A stretch of DNA of 64,000 nt, from contig JAJKFJ010021174.1 in the NCBI GenBank assembly GCA_027382625.1, positions 62,001 through 126,000 of the forward strand. Reading direction: 5' to 3'. This document shows, one piece after another, positions 22,655-33,168 of the stretch. The DNA is from Tetmemena sp. SeJ-2015 (lineage: Eukaryota; Ciliophora; Spirotrichea; Sporadotrichida; Oxytrichidae). The translations under genes and the position numbers were made by a program. The notes beneath the pieces were generated by a model. The model made no database searches. It had not been told where the DNA came from and saw nothing but the letters and a program-made list of their open reading frames with translations. Within the stretch, counting starts at the first letter, position 1, and every line of letters starts with the position of its first letter.

Positions 22655-25600
22655 TCATACATCAACCAAATTGTCAATCCATTTCTCATCTCTCTTCCTT
22701 CGCTCTCTCTGCAGTTCATTCTGCAACTTGCTTGCCTTCTCTGCGTCTCCGCCCATCAGAGATTGCAGCTCCGACAAACTCATGCTCTCCAACTAAGACT
22801 GAGAGTATCCACTTAGAGGGTTCCCTTAAGAGTCGATCTCAAGACCAATCACAAATCACATATTAAAGTGAAAATGATGGAAACCATATTTCTCATTTGA
22901 ATGTTAGCAAGAATGGAAATCAAATCTTTCTCAGATACCTATCTCTCAGCTTTAATCTATAGTAAATGATTTGCAAGAATATTTAAAGCAGCGTCTTCAT
23001 TCTTGTTACTCACTCTTGCGCCTTCTGACCCTTCTTCTTGGTTATCTTGCTCCTCATCATCATCCTCTTCATCTTCACTCTAGCTTGATTACGATTCTTA
23101 TCCCGGCACTTCATTTTACTGCTCCATGACTCCAGCCCTGATTTGGCGGATTCCTTCGAAAAATCGAAGAGATCGCTTGGGTTCGGAGTTCATCTGCTTA
23201 ACTGCACAAATAAAATTTAATTCTCTAATTTCCCAAACTCAAATATTATAATGGAAGAGGTAGAAATACTTCAATATACTTACGCAGTTCAATAACATTT
23301 TAAGCATGTTTAAATTATGAAAGATAAACATAGAGCAGTTCTTTCTAGTAGTTGAGTTCAGGTGTGAGTGGCTCGTTGCGAGCTTACCTTTCGTGATACA
23401 GATCATTTGATTTGTTGGAGCCCATGATGAACTGATGATTGTCTGAGAGGTTACTCATAACTACGCCTCCAGCCCCACTAGATTGAATATCTTCCAATCC
23501 GTAGGATCCACCATCATGATTTGCACTCAGAGAAATAATTATCTTTAATGAGAAAAAAATGCAATAATATTTATACTTAGAGTATTCTTGTGGCTCCCAT
23601 AAACCATCTGATTTATTTGCATCTAGTGTTAAAAGCCAATTTGCTAAATGGAGTATCTTTTGTAGGGCGATCCACTAGGGTCAATTCCTATTGGCTAGAT
23701 AGGCATGCCTACAGTTTCAAGAACTTTAAATATAGTTCACATTGATATATAACAGCACATTTTTAATCAAACTGAGTTTCTCTTTCTGATTTGATCAAGT
23801 TGGTCAACTGAAAGTTATGGCTGAGGCAAGTTGGAAACTTTGCCTTAGATACTATGCTCTGGTGAAAGATAGTTTAATTATTACTGCTGCTACTATTGCT
23901 ATCCATATCCTTGCATCATTTGCAGCTGTTACTATTGCATAAAAATGATATAAGCTTCAAATAAAGAAGCAATTGGTTGTTATCTGAGAGAAGGTAGACG
24001 CTAGGCTGGATGTAGTTTTGATATATGAGCTATTGCTACTATTGCTATTGATGTTAGTGGTTTGAGCTCTAAGAAGGGCTTTAATTCATCCTCGCTGAGC
24101 CTGAGTTTGAGAGTGACTCCTGCTAAGATCCTCCTGCTATTGGTTGAATAAGCTGGATATAGCCTGCCTAGTTTTAAAGCTACTGCTGCTGATTCTATTA
24201 CTACTACTGTTGCTAATGATAACTCATGTTAAGGTTCATTAAGCCAGGTGCATTCTACTAGTATATCAAGTTATACTACTGCTGTTGCTATTGCTAATGA
24301 TGCGAGCCATTGGAGAGCGTTGTGATGCTAACCATGTTCGAACCAGTTTGCGGTTGAGGGACGAACTGAGGAGCATTTATGTTGAAGTTTTGCTGCTACT
24401 ACTATTACTACTATTATTAAGTCAATTGATGTTATTAATTTTGCTGAGAATAAGGCTGTTGTTAGATATGAGTGGGAAGGATTTGCTGTATCTACTGCTG
24501 TTATAAAACTCTGGAAGAAGGAGATTGGCTTTTCTGAGCAGAGCTGTTCATTGAGTTAGTGGAGGCAGTGAGCTAAGTTGAATTGGATTGCATCTAAGTC
24601 TAAAATGATATGTCCGTTGTAGTTCTCGAGAAAGATGTCTGTTTGATTCCACCCATGAAGTCTCGCTCGAAAGTCAAGTTTCTCAGATAGGGCATGTAAT
24701 AGTTTGAGGGGAAGTTAACGAGTCTAGTCTTAGGGAATACTTTGAACCACTACTGCAGTGGCTGGCGTCTATCTTTTTCATGATGATAATAAGAGCAGTG
24801 CGGCTTGTTACACTGGTCACTATGTTTGCAAGGATTCAGCTTGTAATTTTCAGGATGATATTCTTGCTCCTTCCAACCATGGCTGAAGGGACAATGATAT
24901 TCGTTGGGACAGCCCTCGCGATAATTATTGATATAGGATCTTGGTCCCCAGTTTGTGCACTACTCTTTGGAATAGTTATAGAGTTGAGGCTTGCGTCTGA
25001 AGTCTTGCTTGATTGTGAGAGTAGACGCACTAGTCTCGCTAGTGATGTGTTTCGTTGTAAGGGCACCACACAGTCTTGAAGTGAAACATGTAGAAGTCGG
25101 AATCTTTCTTAAACTTATCAATCAATTCTACCGAGATTTCGGATTGAAGAAAAGTATAGATAAAAATTTAAGGATTAAAATGATTCTGAATGTGCAAAGG
25201 AACAGTATTCTCCGTATTCACATTCTCCTGTTCCATTTATGTATGAAGCGCAAAATTTGGCTTTATATTTATCGGGATGATAAAATTCTTCCACTCTGTT
25301 ATGTGATTTTTAGCAGCCATCACCGTTAGGGCACTCTTTATTTTTCAAGATATATTGGCACATCTCAGACTGATAAGATTAAAATGATAAAATATCTCTT
25401 AATTGATATATAGATCCTAGAGGTCTTCTTTGGTCCTTTTTTTGATCATGATAATAGGGGCAGCGTTTGAGATTGTGGCTATTAGAATCTATTTAGCAAG
25501 GGTGAATCTTAAATAACGTTAAGTCCAGGAATTGGCAGAAGCTCGGCTCGACCGGAGAATGGCCACGCTATTCTGAGTACGCAAATCCTCCTCCTTGGAT

Positions 25601-26040
25601 TTGGGTATTCTACTAAGAATAATCCTCCGACTAATTTTGTAAGTTATTTTTAATTAAATATATTTTAAATTAAAATTTATCAAAATTAACTTTTTTTGCT
25701 TGCTGAAAAATTGTGGTCATATTGTGAGAATTGGAAGTTTTAGTATTAGCCGTCGCTCTTTCGTCTAAAATTTTGATCCTTTTTGAGAACGGGCGATGAA
25801 ATATCTTTGGTGTTAGAAAATTCGTGGTAGGAGTCATTTTTGCGTGAGTACATTTTCTGTTATTATCTTTTGGCCTAATGATTTCCTTTGGAGCCCCCTC
25901 CTGTACTGCCACCTCCCTAGTTGTAGTTAATCTCAGAGGAGGTGTGATGATGGTGATGGTGATTTTCTACTTTATGAGTTCCATTTCTACTCTGCTGTCC
26001 GTAGTCAGTAACAATCCTCAGATTATCCTGGGAATGAGTG
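22655..26040 (-). CDS. Unkempt-type multi-CCCH zinc-finger protein
   Basis: Read leftward. A low-complexity start (poly-His and Gly/Ser/Thr stretches, about 25,900-26,040) is followed by an array of CCCH fingers: LTLFKIHPCQ...LKRCPYYHDQKKDQRR; SEMCQYILKNKECPNGDGCQ-KSH; YHPDKYKAKFCASYINGTGE-CEYGEYCSFAH; DKFKKDSDFYMFHFKTVWCP-Y...CVYSH; EQCTNW...CPNEYHCPFSH; YHPENYKLNPCKHSDQCNKP-HCSYYHHEKDRR. The YHP.KYK..FC / CEYG..CSFAH / NPCK...C.YYH.EKDRR pattern is that of Unkempt-like RNA-binding proteins. A long Gln-rich linker (CAA/TAG, about 23,870-24,500) leads to a C-terminal helix (KLQNELQRERRKRDEKWIDN) and TGA at 22,655. Two IESs were resolved and one extra base near 25,010-25,018 breaks the frame. 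More interruptions exist in the Gln-rich part. Start codon not determined. Confidence 0.85.
25141..25186 (-). other. IES, 46 bp, pointer GAA
   Basis: TTC (plus strand) at 25,138-25,140 and 25,184-25,186; removal joins CSFAHSE to ISVELIDKFKKDSDFYMF in frame, as in Unkempt-like proteins. Confidence 0.75.
25376..25408 (-). other. IES, 33 bp, pointer TATCA
   Basis: TGATA (plus strand) at 25,371-25,375 and 25,404-25,408; removal joins RRPLGSIY to QSEMCQYILKNKECP. Confidence 0.85.
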
Positions 26041-26047
26041 GAAGAGT

Positions 26048-26100
26048 AAAACCCAAAAAAAAGGGGGTTTGTTTTTTTAAATTAACCCCCTTTTGGGTTT
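26048..26100. repeat. short inverted repeat with G/C homopolymer arms
   Basis: Left arm AAAACCC-A(8)-GGGGG (from 26,048) and right arm CCCCC-TTTT-GGG-TTT (to 26,100) can pair around an 18-20 base AT-rich loop, apart from four extra A in the left arm. It sits just upstream of the first secure codons of the Unkempt-type gene. It is not the C4A4 telomere repeat. Function unknown. Confidence 0.8.
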
Positions 26101-26242
26101 AAATTATTTAAAGGTTTGGGAAAATTAATATTTATAAAACTCACAAATAAATCTATTTACTCCTGCTGTGCTCACTTAGAGCTAAAAGGAGAAAAATTAT
26201 CCTCAAACAAGTCATTAAGGGTATTTATCAGAATATAAAGTT

Positions 26243-27294
26243 TCAATAATTGGAGGTGGAAGTGTTAGAATGTTTGTATCTCTGTTTTATAAGGTCCCTT
26301 AGCATAATTGAATCTTGCTCCATTATATAAGTAGGGTCTCTGTCGTTGATAAGTGGAGGAATAGGCCTTGTGAGATCAAACTGAGCTCCTTTAGAAGAAG
26401 GGCTTGCAGAATTCTGAACTATTTACTACTGAGATGCAGTTTTAGAAGTCGAGGTTGTCTAAGCTGATAAAGCTGTACCTAATCCTAAGGGGCCTCCTCT
26501 GGCAGTATTAGAAGAAGATAGATTGGCAAAAGTAGTTGAAGTCATACCTAATTTTGACTTGAAAGTGACAGAACTTTATCGAAAATCTAAAGTCCTTGCG
26601 GATTTAGGGAAGTCCATAATCATAGCAGCTTAAAAAAGTCATCTTACATTAGTAATAGAGTATGAATTATTTAAGCTTTGGCTCTAGATTTGACAAGATC
26701 AGTCTTAGGTTATAGGTCTAAAGCATAATTGCAGACCTTGTCTTTCCATAAATCCTCTCTTTTTTTGACACTGCCCATATCAAACTAGACTGCCACTTTC
26801 TTATACTTAGAGTATATGGCTGGGAAATGCTTTTCAACGGGAAGAAAGCCAGCTTCCTCTTGCTTACTTTCATTCAATTCGCCACCCATTTGCAAAATGC
26901 TTTATCCTTGCTCTGGATCTAGAGTATTTGTTTTCCTTGGAGGAGAGACCAAGTTGCGCGCAGGTCTCTTACTAAATTGGACATATCCTGTTGTCGAGAG
27001 ACAAGAAGTTGTGGCATTGAGGATATTTCTGCTTGAGTTCAGCTGTTCATGTTAGAACTTAATCTTGTTCTGAAGAATGTTTAGACAGCGAGATTTGTTG
27101 AGCAGAGCAGAAACTGAACTTGATTTGTTCAAGAAGTTAGAATGATTCAAGTTGGGATTCCTTGCTGAGAGTGCATTCGTGTTTGCGTTTTATTATTCTG
27201 CTTCTTCGAGAATAGATTCTCCAAAGAGCATCGTGTTCTCGTTCTGATTAGTAGCTTAGTCATGCTAGTGCGTCGCTGAGAAAGTGTTATTCAT
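26243..27294 (-). CDS. unknown Asn/Ser/Thr-rich protein with a conserved-looking middle
   Basis: ATG read leftward from 27,294 (MNNTFSATHQHDQATNQNEN). Hydrophilic N-terminal half, then FLPVEKHFPAIYSKYKKVAV and KKREDLWKDKVCNYALDLQP, which looks like an ordered domain. A Ser/Thr-rich tail follows, with RPIPPLINDRDPTYIMEQDS and TGA at 26,243. One IES of 47 bp. No family recognised. The ATG lies only 74 bp from the stop of the next leftward gene. Confidence 0.65.
26632..26678 (-). other. IES, 47 bp, pointer AAGCT
   Basis: AGCTT (plus strand) at 26,627-26,631 and 26,674-26,678; removal joins KSRAKA to AMIMDFPKSARTLDF in frame. Confidence 0.8.
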
Positions 27295-27368
27295 TTTTGA
27301 GTTGTTGTTTTAGTTCATAAGCTCATTTTTTATGAGAACTGTATCCACACAAAAAGTTAATTAAAAAG

Positions 27369-28404
27369 TCATAAACGACTAAAATATAGGGAACACCAAA
27401 AATATCCCTGTGAGCGTTTCTTTATTTCGGATCTTAGAATACGAGATTGGATGTAGTCAACCTTGCCTTAGCTATTTCCATGTTAGGGTGGTATTAGCAA
27501 ACATTTTAATAAACAGATAACTCTTATAATAATTAATTATGATTGCCCAAGAGGTGGTACTTTCATTTTAGGTTGAAGAATCTGTTCTCTTTGCTCCCTA
27601 GATACGCAATTCATAATCAAGTCGCTTCTTATCGGTATGAGTTCCCCTCTCTTAGTTTTAATAAATTTCTTGGAAATATCTGGCGATGCAAGTCCACCCA
27701 GCAGAACCTAAGACTTTGCTCGGCCTATCAGAGACTCTTAATGAACTTTATTAATGATAAAATATTTCAAATACTCTCTAGTCTTGACCTCTTTTGTCTA
27801 TTTTTCTTGCTCGTAAAAAGTCTTCATCATCTCGTTCACATTTATCTTACTCGAATATTTATCGAAGCTACTGAACTGCCTAATTTTAATACAAGTATAA
27901 GTAGAATGGACAATTTAAGAATAGCCTATTGAAGATCCTCTCTTTAGTAGCGATGAACTGGAGTTTCCTATCTAGCTGTGCAAGTTCCATAGTGCTCATT
28001 TTTTGCAAGTAGCTCTGTTGCTTTCTTTTATTTTTCTCCTTCGACTTCTGGAGTGGATTCTTGAATTAAGTAGTAGGAGTCTGTGTTTCCTATTTCTCAT
28101 CCTTTTGCTTTTGGCTATTGAGGTATGTCTTGAAACCCTTTTCTGAATCGATACTCTTGTTCCCCTCATTTTAATTATCTTAGATAATTAACTTTAAGTC
28201 TATATTGAAACTTTATAATGAATTTTAACTGCCTAGCTTTCCCTTAGGGCTGTACATGAGTTCTTGCTGCCTCTTGACTGAGGCGTCTCTCTGTTCGATT
28301 ATGGGAAGTTCTCTACCCAAGTACTGTTCGATGTCTCTCATCGCATGTGATGACTTAGAAATGGTCTTTAGTTTGAGGATATCACTCACACTCTTGTTCA
28401 GCAT
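27369..28404 (-). CDS. unknown basic protein with coiled segments
   Basis: ATG read leftward from 28,404 (MLNKSVSDILKLKTISKSSH). In order: DIEQYLGRELPIIEQRDASV, a Lys/Gln-rich linker, a helix (SYLQKMSTMELAQLDRKLQF), NVNEMMKTFYEQEKQTKEVK, LIMNCVSREQREQILQPKMK and HGNSQGKVDYIQSRILRSEI, then TGA at 27,369. Two IESs are precise. No family recognised. Confidence 0.7.
27494..27559 (-). other. IES, 66 bp, pointer TACCACC
   Basis: GGTGGTA (plus strand) at 27,487-27,493 and 27,553-27,559; removal joins PKMKVPP to QHGNSQGKVDYIQSR in frame. The segment is open in this frame, so the call rests on the seven-base repeat and the base composition. Confidence 0.7.
27883..27928 (-). other. IES, 46 bp, pointer TAGGC
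   Basis: GCCTA (plus strand) at 27,878-27,882 and 27,924-27,928; removal joins TKERIFNR to QFSSFDKYSSKINVNEM, repairing the frame. Confidence 0.85.
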
Positions 28405-28775
28405 GTTTGTTGTTGTTGTTTATAATAATTCTTTCCAAGATTATATTAAAGTGGCTAATTTATTGAAATCCTTGTGTCCTTAAAATACTGCTTACATGGA
28501 ATAAATGGTAATTTGAAGTAGGATTGATTTAAAATAATTGAGGCGCGCTTAGTAGGGTATGAGTATCCGGTTAAGTGGGATATAACATTTGGCTATTATC
28601 ATATATAAGCCCTATCAGAAATGAAATTGCATTAATATTTAATAAACAATTGAGTCAATCAATTACAATCATTATAATCTCAGATTCTATGTGTATTTGA
28701 GTGAATACTCGGCTCGGGAAACCCAGACTTGCGCTTGCAAATCATCGCCAACACACTACAAAACTAGTACTTACA
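28405..28775. other. divergent intergenic spacer
   Basis: Between the start of the leftward unknown gene and the start of the RGG-protein gene; AT-rich with a moderately GC-rich part just before the 28,776 ATG. No motif assigned. Confidence 0.6.
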
Positions 28776-30373
28776 ATGAGTGAGCAACAGCAAGATATCA
28801 ACTCTTTCTTTGAAAAGCAGTAATAGAAAAAAAAACAACAGCAGGCCAAGAAACAGACCTAGCAACAGTCCAAACTCGTCGAAGAGCAGAAACGCAGGGT
28901 AAGTCAAAATTCATCATCAAATTCATCCCACTAGCCCTCCAACATTTTTCCAAGTCTGCATTCAGCTAAGTCTCCAGTTCTTAACTTCACTCAAACTTTC
29001 AAAGCACGAAGAGACTTGTAATTCTTTCAAATGAAAGCTTTGAAGTAAAATGAGGGGGGATGCTTTAGAAAAATTGCTTGATTGGGTTTGATGAGTCTTT
29101 GCAAAACGATGACTGATAAATAATTCATATTTCTTAGGAGGAGCAAAAGACTGCCAAGGCAGGCGTGATCGCCGGAGACTACGAGTCCTCTGAGGATGAG
29201 GATGCTCAAGCCAACCTCGATCTAGGAGTTGGCAAGGTGAAGGACATCAAGGAAGTTGCAGCCAACAACCGTGCCGCCCAAGAGGAGAGACAGCAGAGAG
29301 ACTTCAAATGGGACACCATGGGAGGAAACAAAGGCGCTCAGCAAGCAGCAGCTGCCAAGGAGGAGATCAAGAAGAAGGACGCCTCCAACATTCAATTTGG
29401 CTCCAAGTTCTCAATCAAGAAGACCACCACAGTCGGCAACAAGGGAGACTTCCCAGAGTTGGGCGACGACTTCAAGCCCAATAAGAACGCCATGAAGAAC
29501 TTCACTACTTCTGAAACTAAGCCACACCCAACTCCAGTGGCCGCACCCCATGTTGAGACTGAAGCCCCCAAGGCAGCAGTTAAACCATCCTTCACTAAGC
29601 AAGTCAAGAAGGAAAGACCTGTTGAGGAGCAGCCAGTCGCTCAACCTCAAGTATACGTGCCAGCCGTTGCAGTCTAGGAGCCAGTTAAAGAACTGACCTA
29701 GGAGCAGAAAGCTGTTGAAGAGGAGAAGAAAAGACCTACCTTCAGAAACGGAAACGCCCTAAAGGAGAGACTCCAGAAGCAAGTTGAGGAAAATGCTGAA
29801 CTCAACAAGAACCTCCCAGAGCTTTATCAATGTTAATAATTTGTAAGAGCAGATTGAGAAGTTGAAGGAGACTATCAAGATCCATGAAGCTAAGCCCCCT
29901 CGCAGAGAGAGAGTTGAGGGAGAAGAGGATAAGGAGCACGTTGAAGGTGCCAAGCCAAGAGTCTTCAAGAACAATTAGACACTTAGTTAATTGATATCTT
30001 TAATAAACAAGGTTCATGATCACTAGCCTGCAGCTGAGAACGCTGAAGATGACTTCGAAAGCGTTGAGGAGAAAAAGAGAGGAGGAGATCGTGAGGGAGG
30101 TGCCAAGAGAGGCGGCAGAGGTGGAGCCAGAGGCGGTGCTAGAGGAGGTCACAGCCATGCTGATGGTGAGCACAAGGAGCACAAAGAGCACAAAGAGAGA
30201 AAGCCTAGAGAGTTTGAAGAGCACAAGGGAGACAACACTTACTTTCTTATTATGAGCTTCTATATATATCTAATGACAAGAAGCAGCAGAAGACCACCTT
30301 GAAGCAAATTGAGGTGACTACTGCTCAAGTTGAGACCAAGCAATTCAACGGCTGGGCATCTGGCATTTTCTGA
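28776..30373 (+). CDS. Stm1/SERBP1-like RGG protein
   Basis: MSEQQQDINSFFEKQQQ at 28,776, a 239-nt intron, then GVIAGDYESSEDEDAQANLD, NKGDFPELGDDFKPNKNAMK, a Pro/Val/Ala linker, PTFRNGNALKERLQKQVEE, IEKLKETIKIHEAKPPRRER, a Gly/Arg-rich box (KRGGRGGARGGARGGHSH) and the end TKQFNGWASGIF with TGA at 30,371. The FPELG motif, RGG box and overall charge pattern resemble ribosome-bound Stm1/SERBP1/HABP4 proteins; the assignment is inference. Codons here are markedly more GC-rich than in neighbouring genes, as in highly expressed genes. Three IESs of 28, 36 and 44 bp must be removed for one frame. Confidence 0.78.
28899..29137 (+). other. GT-AG intron, 239 nt
   Basis: GTAAGT...CTTAG; splicing joins VEEQKRR to EEQKTAKAGVIAGDYES. 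Longest intron seen in the window; it could itself contain an IES. Confidence 0.8.
29823..29850 (+). other. IES, 28 bp, pointer AGAGC
   Basis: Copies at 29,818-29,822 and 29,846-29,850; removal joins NKNLPE to QIEKLKETIK and repairs the frame. Confidence 0.85.
29975..30010 (+). other. IES, 36 bp, pointer AACAA
   Basis: Copies at 29,970-29,974 and 30,006-30,010; removal gives RVFKNKVHDHQPAAENAEDD. The segment is AT-rich within a GC-richer gene. Confidence 0.75.
30236..30279 (+). other. IES, 44 bp, pointer GACAA
   Basis: Copies at 30,231-30,235 and 30,275-30,279; removal joins EEHKGDK to KQQKTTLKQIEVTTAQVE and repairs the frame. Confidence 0.88.
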
Positions 30374-30714
30374 GCAGCTGATTATTCCTTCTTCTTCTTC
30401 TTCCCAAGAGAATGAAGGCTTAATTAAGACAGTATATATGGACGGAGGAGCAGAGAGCATTTGAGAATTTGAGTGAGTGAAAATGACACGAGACACTTGA
30501 AAAGAGAGTGGATAAGCGAGAGTCATTCATAAAAATACATAAAACTATTTATCACATTAAATTCACATAAATTTAAACACTTTCATCTATATTCTAGTTT
30601 ATTGCTTTAAACTTTTTCAACCTACCAACTGTTCTTCCAGCTGCTCAGAGGTTTTCATCTTAAATAATCTGAGAAGAATGAGCATCTCTCGATCCCGGTG
30701 AAGCTCTATCATGT
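30374..30714. other. spacer between convergent genes
   Basis: 3' regions of the RGG gene (rightward) and the PKA regulatory subunit (leftward). No gene seen. Confidence 0.6.
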
Positions 30715-32586
30715 TCATTATGATGATTGGAACTGCTCGTAGATGTCCATGTTTCGTTTTAGAATCTCTTCTAAAGGTCCAAGCAGTCTCTTGAATGAAT
30801 GCCTATCCATGAACACTACATTCTCTAGAAAATAAAGATAGAATTATTTCCCTTTATTAGATAGTAGTTTAATTGCAGTCAGTCTTGGCCACTACATTGG
30901 CAGCTCTTGGTTCGTTTTTAATGAGTGCTCTCTCTCCGAAGTAATCACCCACCTTGTAGTGCATGACCACCATAGGAGGCTCTCCAGGGCTCAAAGTCTT
31001 AGTGGCTTGTGCATCTCCTGATTCTATCATGTAGAACAAGTTGCCCTCCTCACCTTCTTTAATGATATACTCGCCTGACTTGTACACTTGCTCCTTGAAA
31101 GCATCTGCCAGCTTTTGTCTCTCATAAGAATCCATTCCATGTATTTAAAACACGAAAGCCTTTGAAGGTATAACATACATTCAAATTATAATCCATGTAA
31201 CACCTTAACGCTCTCTAAGAAGCGTTCATACTTCTCTCTCTTCTTGCTGGCTGCATCTTTCACGATATGATTGAAGGTGTTTCTGTCTAAGCTCCAAAGT
31301 AGAGCATCCCCATCGGCTTTGATGGTTGCTGCTCTAGGAACGTTATAAAGCAGAGCTAGTTCTCCAAAGGACTCTCCAGGCAAGTACTTCTTCAAGTAGG
31401 TCTCCTCTGTCTTGCCAGGGAACAACTTGAAGCAACTCAGAGTGCCTGACTCTACCACATACAAGTTATCTCCTTCATCTCCTTAGGTTATGATGTGCTC
31501 TCCTTAAACTGCTCTACGCTCTTCCATGGCATCCACCACTATTAAAACTTAGAGTGATGTATATCTCATTGAATAAAGTTAATTTGCTTTTCCTTTTCAT
31601 CAAGAGCACTGAACATAAATGCTTAGCCTAGTCTAGTGTTGATCTTGTCCTTGGTCTCTTACGACTTTGGGACTACTTTTGCTTAGAATGCGCTCTTTTT
31701 GTTCCAGTTACCAAATGCCTCGGCTGATACTGAACTCCTTGGGCCCTTGTTCTTATTTTGAATTACAACTGGCAAGTCCTCCACATAGTCATCATCATCC
31801 TAAAAACGAGTTTAAAGCTTTGAAGCAGTGCGTGTGTTTGATAATTGTATCTTTGACTTACATCTTAGTCTGTTTCATGTTCTGATCCTAAGAATGTGCG
31901 CTCCTGCTCATCCTCACTTGCCTCTTGCTTGGCTTCTTCTCGTGCGCTATTCATTTACTGCTTCTGCTTTTTATCTTGCTTTCCCTTTTTCCTTTTATTA
32001 TTCCTAAACTTGTTTGAAAGAAAGGACTGCAACTTACTACCTAGATTGTTAAAATAAGAGTTGATAGGAACATGTGTTGTACTTTTTATTTAAGATGGTG
32101 AGTCTGTGAATCTCCTCTTTGTAAAAATCTAAAAGATTGCGGTCTCCCAGAGTAGCTCTGTCGCCGAATGTGTCCCCCATATATTTCAACATAAACTTCA
32201 CCTAAACCAAATGTCATGTAACAATTCAATTAACTTTCCCAAAATCTTCGAAATATATTTTTATAATGTAAGAGCAACCATTCAAAAAATGAAGAAAAAG
32301 CTTGTTTAAGAAGAATCTTGCTCGACTAAAGCAGCTTAGGTTTATTTAATGGCAAGATAACAAGAAGAATATCCTTTCAAGGAACTAATTATTCATTCTA
32401 AGAAGTTTTTAAAATGCATGCTCATCAGAGGGCAATTGAGTTTGAAATATGCCTTACTTAGTTTTCTGGCTTGTGCTTTACGATTTCAAGCATCATGGGC
32501 TCTACTATCATGTTCACGTTGCGATTAAGGTACTCTCGATTGACCTGGTCCCTCCGAGTAGCCGAACCTTGCGATTGCCTCGACAT
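30715..32586 (-). CDS. cAMP-dependent protein kinase regulatory subunit
   Basis: ATG read leftward from 32,586 (MSRQSQGSATRRDQVNREYL). The dimerisation/docking helix region (NVNMIVEPMMLEIVKHKPEN...VKFMLKYMGD) comes first, then a basic linker. The inhibitor segment PRSSVSAEAFGNWNKKSAF has the pseudosubstrate core. Two cyclic-nucleotide-binding domains follow: A with GDEGDNLYVVESG and GESFGELALLYNVPRAATI, B with GEEGNLFYMIESG and GDYFGERALIKNEPRAANVV. Both phosphate-binding cassettes keep the Gly-Glu and Arg residues; B has FGERAL instead of FGE-I/L-AL. The C-terminus is VFMDRHSFKRLLGPLEEILK, then NMDIYEQFQSSQ and TGA at 30,715. Two IESs and an intron are precise. More interruptions lie at about 31,570-31,600 and in the N-terminal third. 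Confidence 0.93.
30823..30874 (-). other. IES, 52 bp, pointer AAT
   Basis: ATT (plus strand) at 30,820-30,822 and 30,872-30,874; removal gives VVAKTDCNVVFMDRHSFKRL, matching the conserved end of the second nucleotide-binding domain. Confidence 0.85.
31144..31199 (-). other. IES, 56 bp, pointer TACATGGA
   Basis: Eight-base copies (TCCATGTA on plus) at 31,136-31,143 and 31,192-31,199; removal joins SVKVLHGMDSYERQKLADAF, the conserved linker between the two nucleotide-binding domains. Confidence 0.93.
31800..31861 (-). other. GT-AG intron, 62 nt
   Basis: Read leftward: GTAAGT...TTTAG; splicing joins SEHETDQD to DDDDYVEDLPVV just before the pseudosubstrate. Confidence 0.85.
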
Positions 32587-32877
32587 CCTTCAACTTAGAG
32601 CAACAATAAATAAAAATCCTATCTATTTCTATCTTAGAGAGTCTTAATAGAGCTAGTTTGCTGTGAATGAACTAACTGACTTTAAATATTTATTACAAAT
32701 AAAGTTCTTCGCTCCTCATTATTTCAGCTGCCCATTCCAAGTTTATAAATCAACGCTAATTTAATTCCTATTTTCAACTCTATTTTTACCCCCTCTTACC
32801 CACCTTTGCTGTTTAAAGTTCATATTTATGTGTAGAGAAAAGCAAGAAAGTAAGCAGAAGTTATAATTATAAATAAG

Positions 32878-33168
32878 ATGAGAGAGGCATTCAGCTGGGG
32901 TGAACAGTGGGATGAGTACTTGTGGGCCAACCACAAAGAGATAATAGTCTTCGCTTTAGTAATTGCCTATGTCTTCTACTTTCAAAATCAGAGAAGATAA
33001 ATCTTTATCTAGCAATAAGCTTAAGCTTTGTAAGTGAAATAGTTACAATAGTTGTGGTCTTTATTATAAATTAAGGAAGATAATTAATCAGCAGCAGCAG
33101 TAGATGCTGAATAGTTTAAATAATACAATTAATAAATCATTAGAAAATCATAAAGGAAGCAAACCAAA
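32878..33168 (+). CDS. small single-pass membrane protein ORF
   Basis: ATG at 32,878 opens MREAFSWGEQWDEYLWANHK and a hydrophobic helix (EIIVFALVIAYVFYFQ), then a Gln-rich tail written with TAA/TAG. No TGA separates this frame from the ATG of the farnesyltransferase gene at 33,169, so as written the two are one open frame. Either an IES or intron hides its own stop (a GT-AG pair at about 33,028-33,050 is possible), or it encodes an N-terminal extension. No family recognised. Confidence 0.5.

Noticed and set aside
26048..26100. Telomere or telomere-bearing transposon end
   Set aside because: The arms are not G4T4/C4A4 repeats; no transposase-like reading frame is adjacent.
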